Made by a program: the position numbers and the translations under genes. A stretch of DNA of 64,000 nucleotides from Venturia oleaginea (taxonomy: Eukaryota > Ascomycota > Dothideomycetes > Venturiales > Venturiaceae): contig JABMLP010000008.1 in NCBI GenBank assembly GCA_013176395.1, positions 1,798,001-1,862,000 of the forward strand, read 5' to 3'. How positions within the stretch are numbered: position 1 is the stretch's first letter; each line of letters begins with the position of its first letter. Positions 22,856 to 34,150 of this stretch are shown here, piece by piece. The notes under the pieces were generated by a model. That model did not search any database and was not told the DNA's origin. It saw only the letters and a program-made list of their open reading frames with translations.

Positions 22856-24700
22856 ACGTGTTCCACCACCGAGCTGGTCAACCCACCGAGCTGGTCAAAA
22901 AGGCTTGGCACGACCAACTCATGTTACGACTCTTCATTTTATCGCTATTAACAATAGATTCTAAGTCCGTCGTGCTGCTATCTGATTCAGATGATATCTC
23001 GATATCTTTTTTACAAGTTCGCGCATTATGCCCAGTTGCGCCGCAGTTCCTACAGCGCCGTTGAGTTGGTCGGGCTATTTCTTGACCACCACTACCAAGA
23101 GCCTTCTTTGATCCCTGAGGCGCGACAGACGCCTCGGCAGCTACCTGCGCTGCTACAGTCCCATACTCTATAGTACCACCTTGCTGGATCCACTTCCTTT
23201 TGCGCCATTTTCGCTTTGTCATTACTGCCAATTGCTCAAGCTCGCGGTTGCGCGCAACAAGTAGAGCGTTTTGGTGTAGCATCAATTCAGCGCCCTTGAC
23301 AAGCTGGGAAAAGCCTGCCTGCGCAGTAACTGGTGACCGAGTAAAGGACTCGCTTACGAGCTCGGATTGGGATCCAAATTCAAGAGTATTGCTTGGAGCC
23401 TTCGACTGCCACGGCGTCTCCTGCGGTGGGGGTGCTGGTGGGTTACGTAGCCGTACTTCAAGGCGATCCAATACCACCTCCGCGTTGATAGGGACTAGCC
23501 CTACCATCTCAAAAGCCTTTCGACAGTTCTCTTCTGTAAACACGTCCAAAAACGCGTCTTTGAAGGCTGGGAGGAAGCCTTCTTTGTTGATATGGTAGAC
23601 GCGTCGGCGTGCCAAGTCTCGAACTCGTTGAGAGTACTTGCACTTCAACGGCGAGAAGCAGACCACATCAAGCGGCTGGAGAATATGCGATGAATGAGGT
23701 GGCATACAGAGCGTTATGATCTTATGTTCGAGGCAGCAGTCCTTGAAATCCTGGTTGAGATGGCTCTCATGGCCGTCCAAGATGAGCAGCCTATACCTCC
23801 CCACTTGACGCGCCTTTGTATACGCGTCAAAGTGCTTCAACCACTCACGACCAAGCGCGTTGTTTGTCCAGCCGTTCTCAAAGACCGAGAGCTTCCAATT
23901 CCGTGGTATATTTGCCTTCTCATACCACGCAGAGATGTGAACGCGTCCTTTGTAGATAATGAATGGCGGGGTCGCATACCCAGCGGCGCAGATGCTCTGG
24001 ATAACTGTAACCCACTCGTGATCGCCTGGCTGGATCAAATTAGGCCGTGTACGTCTTTCAGAAGCTGTGACGACCTTCATTGACCCAATAACGCCCATCT
24101 GGAAGCCAATCTCGTCAAAGTTGTGCGTATCCTCGTCGTGGATGCCGTACTTTGCCTTAGTGTCTGCAACGAGCTTGAACCACGCGCCAATAATCTCTGG
24201 ATCTTCCTGTAGTATCCTCTGCCTATCCTTAGCTCGATTGAAGGCCATCTTGAGCTCATCTGAGCGCGTTATAAACCTCTCAGCCCAGGTTTTCCCTACT
24301 GGCTCTCCATCGCGTACACCTAGTAGTCTATCCGCCATATCTGCCACCTCACACAGCCGGGGCGCGAATCCTCGCGAATCGAGGTCGAGGATGTATTGGA
24401 CAATTGTCTGCTCTTCAGTCGTAGTGAGCTTGTGTTGGGCGTTGCGAGTATCTAGGCGATACGTGATTCCGTTGTATCGGCTAGTCAATGTTGAAGGAGG
24501 TACATCAAACGCTTCAGCAGCGCGCCGGAGGCTTCGGAATTGGAGGGTGTTATAGGCAGAAAGGGCAAGCTGAATTCTGCCTTCTCTGTTAGATAATTGC
24601 GCATTTTGTTGTTGAGACATATCGTGTTAATGAGGGAGTTGGTCGTCTTGGCAGAAACTGACCAGCTCGGTGGGTTGACCAGCTCGGTGGTGGAACACGT
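22856..24700 (-). mobile_element. Pogo/Fot1-type DNA transposon, intact (1845 bp)
   Basis: Bounded by TIRs of about 42 bp that start ACGTGTTCCACCACCGAGCT, flanked by TA at 22854-22855 and 24701-24702. Within each TIR the module CCACCGAGCTGGTCA occurs twice in tandem. The two TIRs appear identical over the 42 bp. One uninterrupted transposase gene fills the element. The empty site survives in arm 1. All the parts needed for activity appear to be present. Confidence 0.92.
22878..24620 (-). CDS. Pogo/Fot1-like DDE transposase with C-terminal zinc knuckle
   Basis: An open 580-aa frame. The N-terminal region (residues about 10-60) is a psq-type helix-turn-helix (AYNTLQFRSLRRAAEAFDVPPSTL), followed by a CENP-B/Tc5-like DNA-binding region (TEEQTIVQYILDLDSRGF...KTWAERFITR). 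The DDE_1 catalytic core shows NFDEIGFQMG, LLILDGHESHL and HSSHILQPLDVVCFSPLK for the three acidic positions. A coiled, basic region and a CCHC knuckle, CRNCGATGHNARTC, lie near residue 530. The stop codon lies inside the TIR. It would bind the repeated TIR modules and cut and paste the element at TA. Confidence 0.9.
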   Translation of the reverse strand: MSQQQNAQLSNREGRIQLALSAYNTLQFRSLRRAAEAFDVPPSTLTSRYNGITYRLDTRNAQHKLTTTEEQTIVQYILDLDSRGFAPRLCEVADMADRLLGVRDGEPVGKTWAERFITRSDELKMAFNRAKDRQRILQEDPEIIGAWFKLVADTKAKYGIHDEDTHNFDEIGFQMGVIGSMKVVTASERRTRPNLIQPGDHEWVTVIQSICAAGYATPPFIIYKGRVHISAWYEKANIPRNWKLSVFENGWTNNALGREWLKHFDAYTKARQVGRYRLLILDGHESHLNQDFKDCCLEHKIITLCMPPHSSHILQPLDVVCFSPLKCKYSQRVRDLARRRVYHINKEGFLPAFKDAFLDVFTEENCRKAFEMVGLVPINAEVVLDRLEVRLRNPPAPPPQETPWQSKAPSNTLEFGSQSELVSESFTRSPVTAQAGFSQLVKGAELMLHQNALLVARNRELEQLAVMTKRKWRKRKWIQQGGTIEYGTVAAQVAAEASVAPQGSKKALGSGGQEIARPTQRRCRNCGATGHNARTCKKDIEISSESDSSTTDLESIVNSDKMKSRNMSWSCQAFLTSSVG

Positions 24701-24743
24701 TATTAGATGTAATGGTAACAAGTACTTGTTGTAAGCTGGTATG

Positions 24744-25548
24744 TGTTATGGGCACGGCCCATGGTTGGTATAGGCTAAGAGCCTAAGCCTGATTGAGCCT
24801 AGTATATAGACAGAACCTTGTAGATACCTTCACTCCTTAACTGAATCTAAACAATCTTTGGCTACGAGTATGCTGCGTCTTTCCAGCTACCGTCCCGTAA
24901 TATGCGGTCAAGATAGGGACTACTTTTACTATGTTAGTTAATAAACTTCTTTCTCGTAAACTTATCTCTTATGAATCTCTCTCAAATGATACTATTTAAA
25001 GTGGAAAAGGCGTATCGCTCCGAACTCGCCCTCGCTATATATCCATCCTCCTGAAGTCACGGGATCGTGGCTGATTGCCTTGGATGGGCTCGGGAAAGCA
25101 ATGATCACTCGCTGATCCCATCTCCGACGCGTTCCGAAGGCGTTTCGTTGGACTCCCCTCTACATCTGACAGTTCAATCGTTCTTGCGATCTGAACGGCA
25201 ACGTCACTGCGGTAGCCATGGTCTGGATAACTCCTTTGGGCTTCGTTCTCCCTCGCCCTCTCTACGGCATCTCCCTCGTTTCTCCTCATTCATTTCTACT
25301 AGCCCGCTGCGCAGGTGACGCTGAGGCTTACATCTACCTGCTTACGGATGGATTACCCCACGCCCATGTTCGAGAACCTTACCTCACCTTCTTTTCTTCC
25401 AGAACTCTAAAATAATCGACCAAAAGAATCGCGAAGCTTGATAAAGCTTGATGAAGCTTATTTATCCACATCATTGAGCCTCACCATTCTACCCGCTTCT
25501 TCATACAAATCTACAGTCAACGGCACGCGATTCCATTCTCACCAAACT
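24744..25548. other. Retroelement flank and intergenic DNA; no gene
   Basis: The first 150 bases may belong to the second retroelement's LTR (a TATATAG lies at about 24813), but no clear boundary was found. The rest precedes the permease. An ATG in frame with the permease exists at 25438, but the start at 25549 gives the more typical N-terminus. Confidence 0.45.
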
Positions 25549-27296
25549 ATGGCGGAGGTGGCCGAAAGACGGGGCAGCAAATTATCCACCGACACAGATA
25601 CCCTCGCCTTGCTTGGGAAAAAGCAGGTCCTCAAACGTCGATTCGGTTTCTGGTCACTATTTGCCTTTGCCGTTTGTGAACTTATAACGTGGGAAACGGT
25701 TCTGGCACTATTTGCGCAAGGATTGGAAAATGGTGGGCCTGCAGGACTTGTCTATGGCTTTCTGATCGCGTGGCTATCCACTTTGTATGTTTTTTTTTGC
25801 TCATATAATCTTCAAGGCTGACTATGTCTAGATCCGTATACGCTTGCATCTCGGAGCTTGCGTCGATGGCACCCATTGCTTGCGGTCAATACTATTGGGT
25901 CTACATGTTGGCGGCGCCGAGATATAAAAAAGTTTCAAGTTATATAATCGGATGGCTCACTTCTCTTGCCTGGATTGCCACCGTTGCAACGGAATCACTC
26001 TTCGCTGGAACGATTATCCAAGGCCTTATGGTCATCAGTATGCCCGACTATGCAGCCAAGCTTTGGCAGGGCACTCTTTTGACATGGGCGGTGATTTTAA
26101 CGAACGTCGTCATCAACGTGTTTACTCCCAACCTGCTTCCGCAATTTGAAATCGCCATCATGATACTACATTTGGCCGGATTTGTTGCAATCATGGTCGC
26201 ACTTCTCACGAAGTCGGACCTTGGAACAGCGAAATCTGTTTGGCTTACCGCTTTCAACCAAGGGGCTTGGCCCACCCAGGGACTGTCATACTGCGTTGGA
26301 TTTCTCGGAAATGTTGCCACCTTTGTTGGAGCCGACGCTTCAGTTCACATGGCAGAAGAAGTCTCAGACGCAGCTCTCACCATACCTCGCGCAATCTGTG
26401 CCAGCATGATCATTAATGGGATTATTGGATTTGCAATGATGATCACCACACTATACTGTCTCGGCGATGTCGATTCTGTGCTCGAAGGAAAAACCGGCTT
26501 TCCGTTCATCCAAATATTCTTCAACTCGGCAGGCTCAGCTGGTGGCGCTGTGGGTATGGGGGTCGTGGTCCTCATTCTGACTTGGATGTGCGCCATGGGA
26601 ATCACCACTACCGCCAGCCGAATGACTTGGGCGTTTGCACGAGACAAGGGCATGCCCTTTTCAAACATTCTCAGCAAGGTCAATGAGAGAACAAGAGTGC
26701 CCGTGGCAGCCGTCGGGTTCGTCACGGTGACTGCAGCGCTCTTGACATGTATCTACATCGGCTCCAGCGTGGCTTTCAATGATGTGATATCATTGACAAT
26801 CACGGGATTCTATGGCTCTTACTTACTACCCTGCGCATTGCTTCTCTACCATCGTTTGAAAGGAAACATTTTACCATACGGCAGTCGCGTCGACAATCCA
26901 GACCAAGCTGTCACATTTTCAGACAAGAAGCCTGTGACCAGCGACCCGGAAAAGGAGGACGAAATCGAGCGAGAATCATCGCCACCGTCAGCAGATCCGA
27001 GCGAGGCGCTCCTTGTTTGGGGATTATGGCGTTTGCCTGGCGTATTTGGAACGATCAACAACATTTACGCTTGTTGCTACATGGTTTTCGTCATCTTTTG
27101 GAGCGTCTGGCCGCCGGCGACACCGGTGACAGCTTCAACCATGAATTATTCTATTGTTGTCACTGGTGGTGTCATGGTTCTGAGTGGAGTATGGTATTTT
27201 ATTGGTGGTAGAAAGCAATACCGTGGCCCGGTTGTGGAAGACAATGATGTGGTTGTTGTGACAAAAAGATCTGGGAGTGTTGTTGCGAAGGGGTGA
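25549..27296 (+). CDS. APC-family amino acid/choline permease
   Basis: Two exons, 25549-25784 and 25832-27296, give 566 aa. The 47-nt intron has GTATGT and ends GTCTAG, joining ACT-TT to A-TCC. The N-terminus MAEVAERRGSKLSTDTDTLALLGKKQ is followed by the first span (FGFWSLFAFAVCELITWETVLALF). SELASMAPIACGQYYWVYMLAAP, HMAEEVSDAALTIPRAI, TASRMTWAFARDKGMPFS and GGRKQYRGPVVE mark the fungal choline/GABA permease group of the APC superfamily. About 12 membrane spans are visible. The substrate is unknown. The hydrophilic loop near residue 445 (DPEKEDEIERESSPP) is acidic and likely cytosolic. It is a paralogue of the gene at 10227, with different intron positions. Confidence 0.87.
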
Positions 27297-27709
27297 GATT
27301 TTTGACGGTGTGATTGTGGTTACCTCCAGACTGTCTTGGATCACCTGGACTAGAGGTATGAGGTATTTGATTGGGAATTTAATGTAGGCCCTCCCGCAGG
27401 AGGCCATGCAGTTTGGAAGTAAGCATGTGTACCGGTATCGCTACTTGATCTGCAAATAACTCAATGACAGTGCCCCAGCCGAACCTCAATCCAGCCCGTT
27501 CATCCCTCTATAGGGTCTCGTACTTCCGCGACGGTAGACATGAGCAAGTCAAACACTGATTTGCTACCTCCAAAAATAAACTCTTTCCTCTTCATGTCCA
27601 AATGTTCCATCATCAATGATACCGCATAAGCATCCCGGCTCCTGCTACCCAGTAAACTCGTCCTAGCAAAGTCACTCAAGTATACAAATCGGGCCAAAAG
27701 ACAAAAAGT
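27297..27709. other. Intergenic; no gene seen
   Basis: Short frames only. Carries the T-run at 27703-27707 that would terminate the minus-strand 5S rRNA. Confidence 0.5.
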
Positions 27710-27827
27710 CATACAGCAGCGAGGATTCACTGGTGGTCACCCACCCAACTACTAACCCGCCGATATCAAGCTTATCTGTGAGTGAGCGGACGGGGACTCG
27801 AGTTCTCTTGATTCTGTGACCGTAGAT
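27710..27827 (-). rRNA. 5S ribosomal RNA (gene or near-intact pseudogene)
   Basis: The minus strand carries the highly conserved 5S internal promoter and loop sequences: CCGTCCGCTCA (A-box region), ATAAGC, then GGTTAGTAGTTGGGTGGGTG followed by ACCACCAGTGAATCC, ending in CTGTATG. A run of five T follows, as for RNA polymerase III termination. The length of about 118 nt is right. The 5' strand of the terminal helix reads TCTACGG where CATACG would pair with the 3' CTGTATG, so helix I has mismatches. Scattered single 5S genes are normal in filamentous ascomycetes. Confidence 0.78.
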
Positions 27828-28498
27828 TAAAGACCATCCGACCGAGCAGGTTGCAGAGAACTCGACCGAGACGTTCAAACCGGCTTAGCGCCTAGTTATG
27901 TAACATATGACTAAGCATTCATCTTGAACGGGGACGGGATAAAAATCTGATATACCAAATCTATGGGAGATCAGTCTCCACTGTTCAGCACTTCGTGAGA
28001 GCTGAGAGAAACGCCAGCGAGATACGAGACGTGGCATGACGATGTTTCATAATGATGTTCAAGGTACAGGTGGTGCGAAGCAAAAGAGTCTGCCGCTGGG
28101 CGGCTGAGGAGACGACAACGTGGCAGCGTATCATTGGTTGTAGATAAACCTCCCGGTATCAGTCCTTGTTAGAGACGTCCAAATGGACGAAGATAACATC
28201 GGCAGCATTCTATCCCACACTAACGTGTTCCACCAGTAAGTGGGCCACACCGGTGACCGGGCCACCCACCAAAGTCCATGACACCATCAAACCGTGACAT
28301 ATTTAGGCAGCAGCGAGAGCGTCAATGATGTCTGCTATTCAGCCCTGCCAACTATCCATCTACCTCTACCAGATCGCTAAACCAACGCGGTTTATTGTTG
28401 GTTATATTGGGTTTCCAGAAAATCACACTCTTGTCTAGAAAAGATTCAGGGGGTTGTTATGCCATGCCGTTATTTACTCCCAGAAACAAGGTAACCAC
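27828..28498. other. Intergenic with one lone pogo-type TIR
   Basis: No coding signal. TA plus ACGTGTTCCACCAGTAAGTG at 28221-28242, continuing with GGGCCACACC and GGGCCACCC modules to about 28270, is a left end of the same design as the pogo elements elsewhere in the window. No matching right end was found before or after the copia insertion, so it is an orphan end. Confidence 0.6.
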
Positions 28499-28666
28499 TG
28501 TTGGAAGGAGTATCCTCATGCTATTGCCTCCACCTGCGCCAGCGTGGCTACTCTCTGTCACTGGAGTTTGTTTACTGCCCAATTGGGCTTAGTGTATTAC
28601 TATATAGCTGAGATCCTCCGGATCTCACCCTCAATACACTTGTTACTCAACTTTCATACTTCAACA
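28499..28666 (+). repeat. Copia 5' LTR
   Basis: 168 bp, TGTTGG...TTCAACA, with a TATATAG box in the second half. Identical to the 3' LTR at 33141-33308. Confidence 0.95.
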
Positions 28667-28864
28667 GGTTATGAGCCCGGCATCACGCCGCGCGCTCCTC
28701 CGATATACAGCACCTTACTGAGCATCACTGCTTCACATTTGTTGTTCATCATCGCTGCTGTTGTTGCTGCCGACGCTCCGCTACCCGGCGTACAGCACAC
28801 CGTACCAGCACAGCACGGCACCCACCTTTACCTCTGAAGCAGACTTCAGACCACCTCTGTCATC

Positions 28865-31800
28865 ATGTCATCTTCCTTCAGCTTCAAGCTTGACCCCAAC
28901 TCGCTGCCCAAGCTTTCTGCCCGCGGCGATAACTACACAGAATGGCGCTCCGCGTGGACTGTCGCACTCAGGTACGCTGGCCTCTGGCCGATCGTGTCTG
29001 GCAAGAAGACAAAGCCCGCCGCCGTCGCTGGGACTGGCGCAGAAGCTCGCGAGGAGCTCATCGACAAGTGGGACGCCGACGACAACAAGGCCATGGTCAT
29101 GCTGCTCTCGTCGGTACACAACGACCTCACGATGTCCATCGCGTCGTGCGACACGTCACCCGAGGCCTGGAAACACCTCGGCAGCCGATTCGACCGCGAT
29201 ACCGGCAACGCGTCCATCACCCTCTTCCGGTCGCTCACAAACCTCCGCTACGCGGATGGAGACGACCTCAGACTACACCTGGACGAGTTCCATCAGCGAT
29301 GGACTCGCATGGCAAAGCGATGCGCTGGCTCTTCACAGAGCGTCGCAAAAGCCATGAAGGCAATGTTTGAATCGGATGAGGTCAAGGGCTCATTCTTCCT
29401 GGCTACCCTACCAGATACTATGGACCACGTCATCGACAACCTCAGCTCTCGTGACGTTACCAAGTTTGTCGACATCGAACCCAAGATCCTCGACATCTCC
29501 GACAAGCACTCCCTCGACGCTGACTCCTCTACCGCGTACGCTGCGAAACAATCCGCCGCGCGCGGCGCCAAACAGAACCAAGGTGGCGCACGCGGAACGC
29601 GTCCGGCTACTAATACTACCGAATGCTCCTGGTGCCGCAAGCACAACATGACGTTCATTGGGCACGCCTACACGAACTGTAACGAGCTCAAGAAACACAA
29701 GGAGCAACAGCAGCGCAACGGCAACGGCGCGCCAAAGGAGACGAAGAATGGCGCAAAACGTCAAAAGGCGAACAACGCGAACGCCGCTGAATCATCAGAC
29801 GATGAGGACGACGAGGACAGCGCAACTGAGGTGGTGAGCTTCATAGCACATTACCGCGCCACCAACGCCACTGCCGGCGCAACCATTGACCTGACTGGAT
29901 CACCACCGCAGTCGACGCGGACCACGATGATCAACGTAAACGGCAAGCAATCACGCGAAACTATAAGTGCTCACGCCGCAATACGTCGGCCCTCAGCAAT
30001 CGATCCTCCCACAGTATGGCTTCTTGACACTGGTGCCTCGCGGCACATGACTGGCTGCGCCGATGATTTCGTGTCCTTGTCACCCAAGCAAGGAACGATC
30101 ACGGTGGCCGGCGGTATCAAGTTACCCATCAATGGTGTTGGACTCGTTCGATTACGCTGCAGAATGCCTGACAGATCCACCAAGATCGTCGAACTGACCA
30201 ACGTCCTCTACAGTAGCGAGCTCTATGGTACACGGCTCTTCTCCTGGAGTTATGTCCGTCACCATCACAACCTCGAATTGCACGGCAAAGCAAACGACAT
30301 CTTCCTCACGCGCAACGGCGCCACGGTACTGTGGGCACGGCACGCGGACGGCGTTGTACAAATCCAAACTAAAACGAAACCCACAGCGCACGTTGCCTCG
30401 ACCGAATCCCACGCGCCAACTAACCGAGACCTGACGCGCAAATCGTCACTACACAAAACCGAGACCGCACCTGCTGCAACCGTCAGTGCACCATCTTGGC
30501 CAACACTGGCGCAGAAGACTGCATGCTTCTCATCGTATACGGAGTTTCATCACTCAGTCGGTCATCTTCACGTCCCAAACCCTGCAAGGATATACAATGA
30601 TGGGCACCTGGTACCGGCGAAACCTCATGACTTCCACTGCGACATGTGCTCCCTCAGCAAGTCCAAGCGACAGCGGCCTGCGCCATCCCCACCAGTACTG
30701 GCGCGCACCATCAAGCCGCTCGAAGTCATACACTCAGACTTGTCAGGGAAGTTTCCTCGCCCAAGCCTTGGAGGCGCACGTTACTTCATATCCTTCATCT
30801 GCCAAGCAACTCGCTACTCCTGGATCAAGCTTCTTAAGCTGAAGTCTGATGGCCCCCAGGCGATCCGCGAATTCATCGCCTTCGCAAATACTCAATACAA
30901 CGCTCAGATGAGTACTGCGAACATCCACATACACAGCTCTACGGTAAAACGCTTCAAGTCTGACAACGGCGGCGAATACCGCGCCGCTGCCCAGGACCTT
31001 CGGCGCATGGGCATACAACATGACATGGTCCCACCTTACCATCATGAGCTCAATGGCGTCGCAGAACGGTGGAATCAGTCCATCATTCAGATCGCTCGAT
31101 GAATGATCCCTACTGACAGTCAGCTGTTCCTTTGGGGTGAGGCTGTGCAGACAGCCAATTTCCTCAAGAACATATCCCCTCACGCTGCTGACAAACTGGG
31201 TCGTACGCCGCATGAATTACTCATTGGCGCGAAACCATCCATCAAGCATCTGCACCCATTCGGCTCCAAAATCTTCGCTCACATACCTGTAGAAGCTCGC
31301 AAGCCTGGCTCCAAGCTCTTGCATAGAGCGGAGGAAGGCATCTTCGTTGGGTATGGGCGCAACACCAAAACTGCGAGGGTCTACATCCCATCGCGTCATG
31401 TCATCATGGAAACTCGCAACCTGCGCTTTGAGCCTTTCTCAAGGTCTCAGACTGCGCCGTATTTCCAACCTGTGGCGGAGAATGAGATACCAGCTGCTGA
31501 ACCAGTCTCTACATCTCCAAGACGGCCTCAAAACAAAGATCGTCGGCCGTCGGGGGACACTTTTGCCACACCTCCTACATCACCAACGTGGTCCACGACG
31601 ACAGCGTACACCCCATCCCGGCTTGAAGCTGGGGTACCTTTGGACCACTCGTACGATCAGCCTGCGCCAACGCCTGTGCAGCCCAGCGCAGAAAATGGAC
31701 AACACACGCGCTCCGCTCCACCCACCTCTGCACCCGGCGCTGGAGCAAGAAGAACTCGAAGGGAGACGCGACCGTCACAGGACCTGTCTGATCCAGTCGA

Positions 31801-33091
31801 GCTCCGACGCTCCAAACGAGTTGCTAAACCTTCACGCAAAGCCGCAGACAACGCTGAAGCGTCATTGGCTTTGGAAGACATGCTTGCGCCAGATGATGAG
31901 AACATGGCGCACGCTGTGGCTTGCGTCACCAAGGCAGACATCGACCACGAGATACCTCGCACGTTCAATGAAGCTGTCAACGCCACTAACTCCCCTTTGT
32001 GGGTTACACCGATCAACAAAGAAATCCAAGCACATCGTGACAATGGCATATGGGTGATGGAACACAATCCTCCGCCAAACCTCAAGCTCGTTGGCACACG
32101 CTGGGTCTTTGACATCAAGCGCGACGAGCATGGAAAGGTCGTCAAGCGCAAAGCCCGCCTGGTGGCACAAGGCTTCTCACAACGTCCTGGGGTGGATTTT
32201 GACGACATATATTCCCCAGTGGTGCGCTACGACAGTCTGCGTCTCATCATCGCTATCGCTTCGTGGCACATCGCAGCGATATTGCGGCGCTACGGCATGG
32301 ATGATTGTAATGGGCGCCACACACCGCTTGACCCTAACTCGTTCCCACCAAGGTCAACCGACTCAGTGGACCTTGATCGCCAGAAACTGTATCAATCCAT
32401 CATCGGCTCGATCAACTTCCTTGCCATCGTCAGTCGCCCAGACCTGTCCTACACGGTCAGCATGCTGGGTTCATACAACTCCAACCCATCAGACCTGCAT
32501 CTGAAGATGGCTTACCAGACTCTACGTTACATTCAAGCCACCCGAGCTGTTGAACTTGACGTACGATCTCCTGCGCCGTCTGATCGCTCTGCAGCGCGGA
32601 CCGCGTCCATTCCTACGCTCGTCATGTTCTCAGATGCGTCTTTCGGGTCTGACCCAGACAACTCCAAGTCCTTCTCTGGTTACCTCATGAAGGTCGGTGG
32701 ATCGACAGTCTCATGGTCTTCAAAGCGTCAGTCATGCGTGGCAAGGAGCACTTGTGAAGCCGAGTACATGGCATCATCCCACGCCGCCAGCCACCTCGTG
32801 TGGTCGCGCCAGGCCATCAAGGAGCTTATGGGTCACGCCAAGTACCCCAACTGTTGGCTCATGGTTGACAACGAGCCCGCCCTGTCGCTCATCAAGGACC
32901 ACAGGATCAGCAATCGTTCTAAACATATCAACGTTCACTACCACTTCGTCCGGGAGCGATTCGTCCTGGGTGACTACGCCATCGAGCATGTCTGCTCCGC
33001 TGACAACCTCGCCGACATTGGTACTAAATCACTACCACGACCCCTCCTGGATAACCTCCGAGGCCGTATTTGTGCAACTACTGCGCCATGA
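28865..33091 (+). pseudogene. Copia gag-pol polyprotein, with internal TGA and in-frame RT deletion
   Basis: A frame of 1409 codons interrupted by one TGA at 31100-31102. Order: UBN2-type gag (KLSARGDNYTEWRSAW), an unusual knuckle CX2CX9HX4C (about residue 258), protease DTGAS, pre-integrase HHCC, integrase with HSDLSG, SDNGGEY and NGVAERWN (the D-D-E), TGA, then RT fingers (VGTRWVFDIKRDEHGKVVKRKARLVAQGFSQ...SLRLIIAIASWH). There the sequence jumps to IAAILRRYGMDDC, which in full elements lies after the RT palm. The YVDD motif and roughly 200 residues are absent with the frame kept. RNase H is complete (FSDASFGSD...STCEAEYMA...DNEPAL). The TGA is consistent with CGA-to-TGA. Confidence 0.9.
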
Positions 33092-33140
33092 ATGGGGGGA
33101 CTGGCACTGATGGGAGGAACATCGTTCGGATTCGGGGGAC

Positions 33141-33308
33141 TGTTGGAAGGAGTATCCTCATGCTATTGCCTCCACCTGCGCCAGCGTGGCTACTCTCTGT
33201 CACTGGAGTTTGTTTACTGCCCAATTGGGCTTAGTGTATTACTATATAGCTGAGATCCTCCGGATCTCACCCTCAATACACTTGTTACTCAACTTTCATA
33301 CTTCAACA
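33141..33308 (+). repeat. Copia 3' LTR
   Basis: Identical to the 5' LTR; followed by the TSD copy ACCAC at 33309-33313. Confidence 0.95.
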
Positions 33309-34150
33309 ACCACCTAGCGGTTCACGGATTTATGGAACGCAACTATTTTTTGCATAGCAGCGAGATTTGGTAACCCGTGGGTTTGTGCTTCGAGAGATTT
33401 GGACGTCACATTGTTCCTATTCAAGAGCATACCTTACTCGTGCACCACCGTTCGTTCCGTCCAGATTGCTTCCACGTCCTCGGTGTGATTTTTCGTCGTC
33501 GTCCGACGCCGTTCGAGGGGGCTTTTATCTCTATAGATACGGGAAGACTACTAGAGCATTGTATATTTGCAATACGAGAGTATATATCACGGTCGTATCA
33601 ACCAAAATTAGGAAGTCATAATCCTATCTTCACAGCTACTGCTTTAATATCTGCCCTCTTCTTCTCATACTCAACCAACAGTTTCTTCTCCGCTATCTTC
33701 TTCCTCATCTTGCCATTCCCTGAATTCTACGCAATCTAGGATAAAGCCGATATCTGAAAGCCACCAATCGTATAAAGCAGTCTCGATTCCAGCATCCATG
33801 TCGAGCACGGCAGACAAAACACTACTAGCAACGTTTGCACGTTTGATGCGAGATCCCAACAGCGAGAGGTTACAGTATCTCAGGTTCTAGTGATTCGATG
33901 GGCAACTTCGCAGATAAGGAATTCGCAGTAACTCCACCGCACGGCTGCCTTATCGTCCTTGAGAGGAATAGGGAGTGCATTCACTTACTGGACCTTCCTT
34001 TATAGGCCGACCTATGTCGGAGCAGCAGCGTCAAGCTCTGTGATTGGGTCGTGGGATCAGGGCAGCGCTAGTCTAAGTTAGGATACCCCACCGTGTCCAC
34101 CAGCAAACTTCGCAACAACACCAAATTTTGTCTCCCATCCAGCTCGAGCA
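33309..34150. other. Intergenic; no gene seen
   Basis: Short frames on both strands with no motif. Precedes the APH-family gene. Confidence 0.5.

Larger units (their letters stand above)
22303..24743 (-). repeat. Inverted-duplication arm 2, split by a pogo/Fot1 transposon
   Basis: Reverse complement of 15819-16412, interrupted by the transposon at 22856-24700. Arm 1 keeps the unoccupied site (ATTAGATATATTAGATG), which shows that the transposon entered at a TA and duplicated it. Beyond 24743 the two arms diverge. Confidence 0.85.
28499..33308 (+). mobile_element. Ty1/copia retrotransposon, young but RT-deleted
   Basis: The 168-bp LTRs at 28499-28666 and 33141-33308 are identical base for base, start TGTTGG and end TCAACA, and are flanked by the 5-bp TSD ACCAC. 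The primer-binding site GGTTATGAGCCC follows the 5' LTR and is complementary to the anticodon half of initiator tRNA-Met, the half-tRNA primer used by many copia elements. A G-rich tract (TTCGGGGGAC) precedes the 3' LTR. The element lacks the reverse-transcriptase catalytic core, so its movement must have relied on enzyme supplied elsewhere. Confidence 0.93.

Noticed and set aside
31090..31110. Programmed TGA readthrough in the copia polyprotein
   Set aside because: The TGA lies inside the integrase rather than at a gag-pol border, and the context (TGA ATG) is not a known readthrough signal. A point mutation is simpler.
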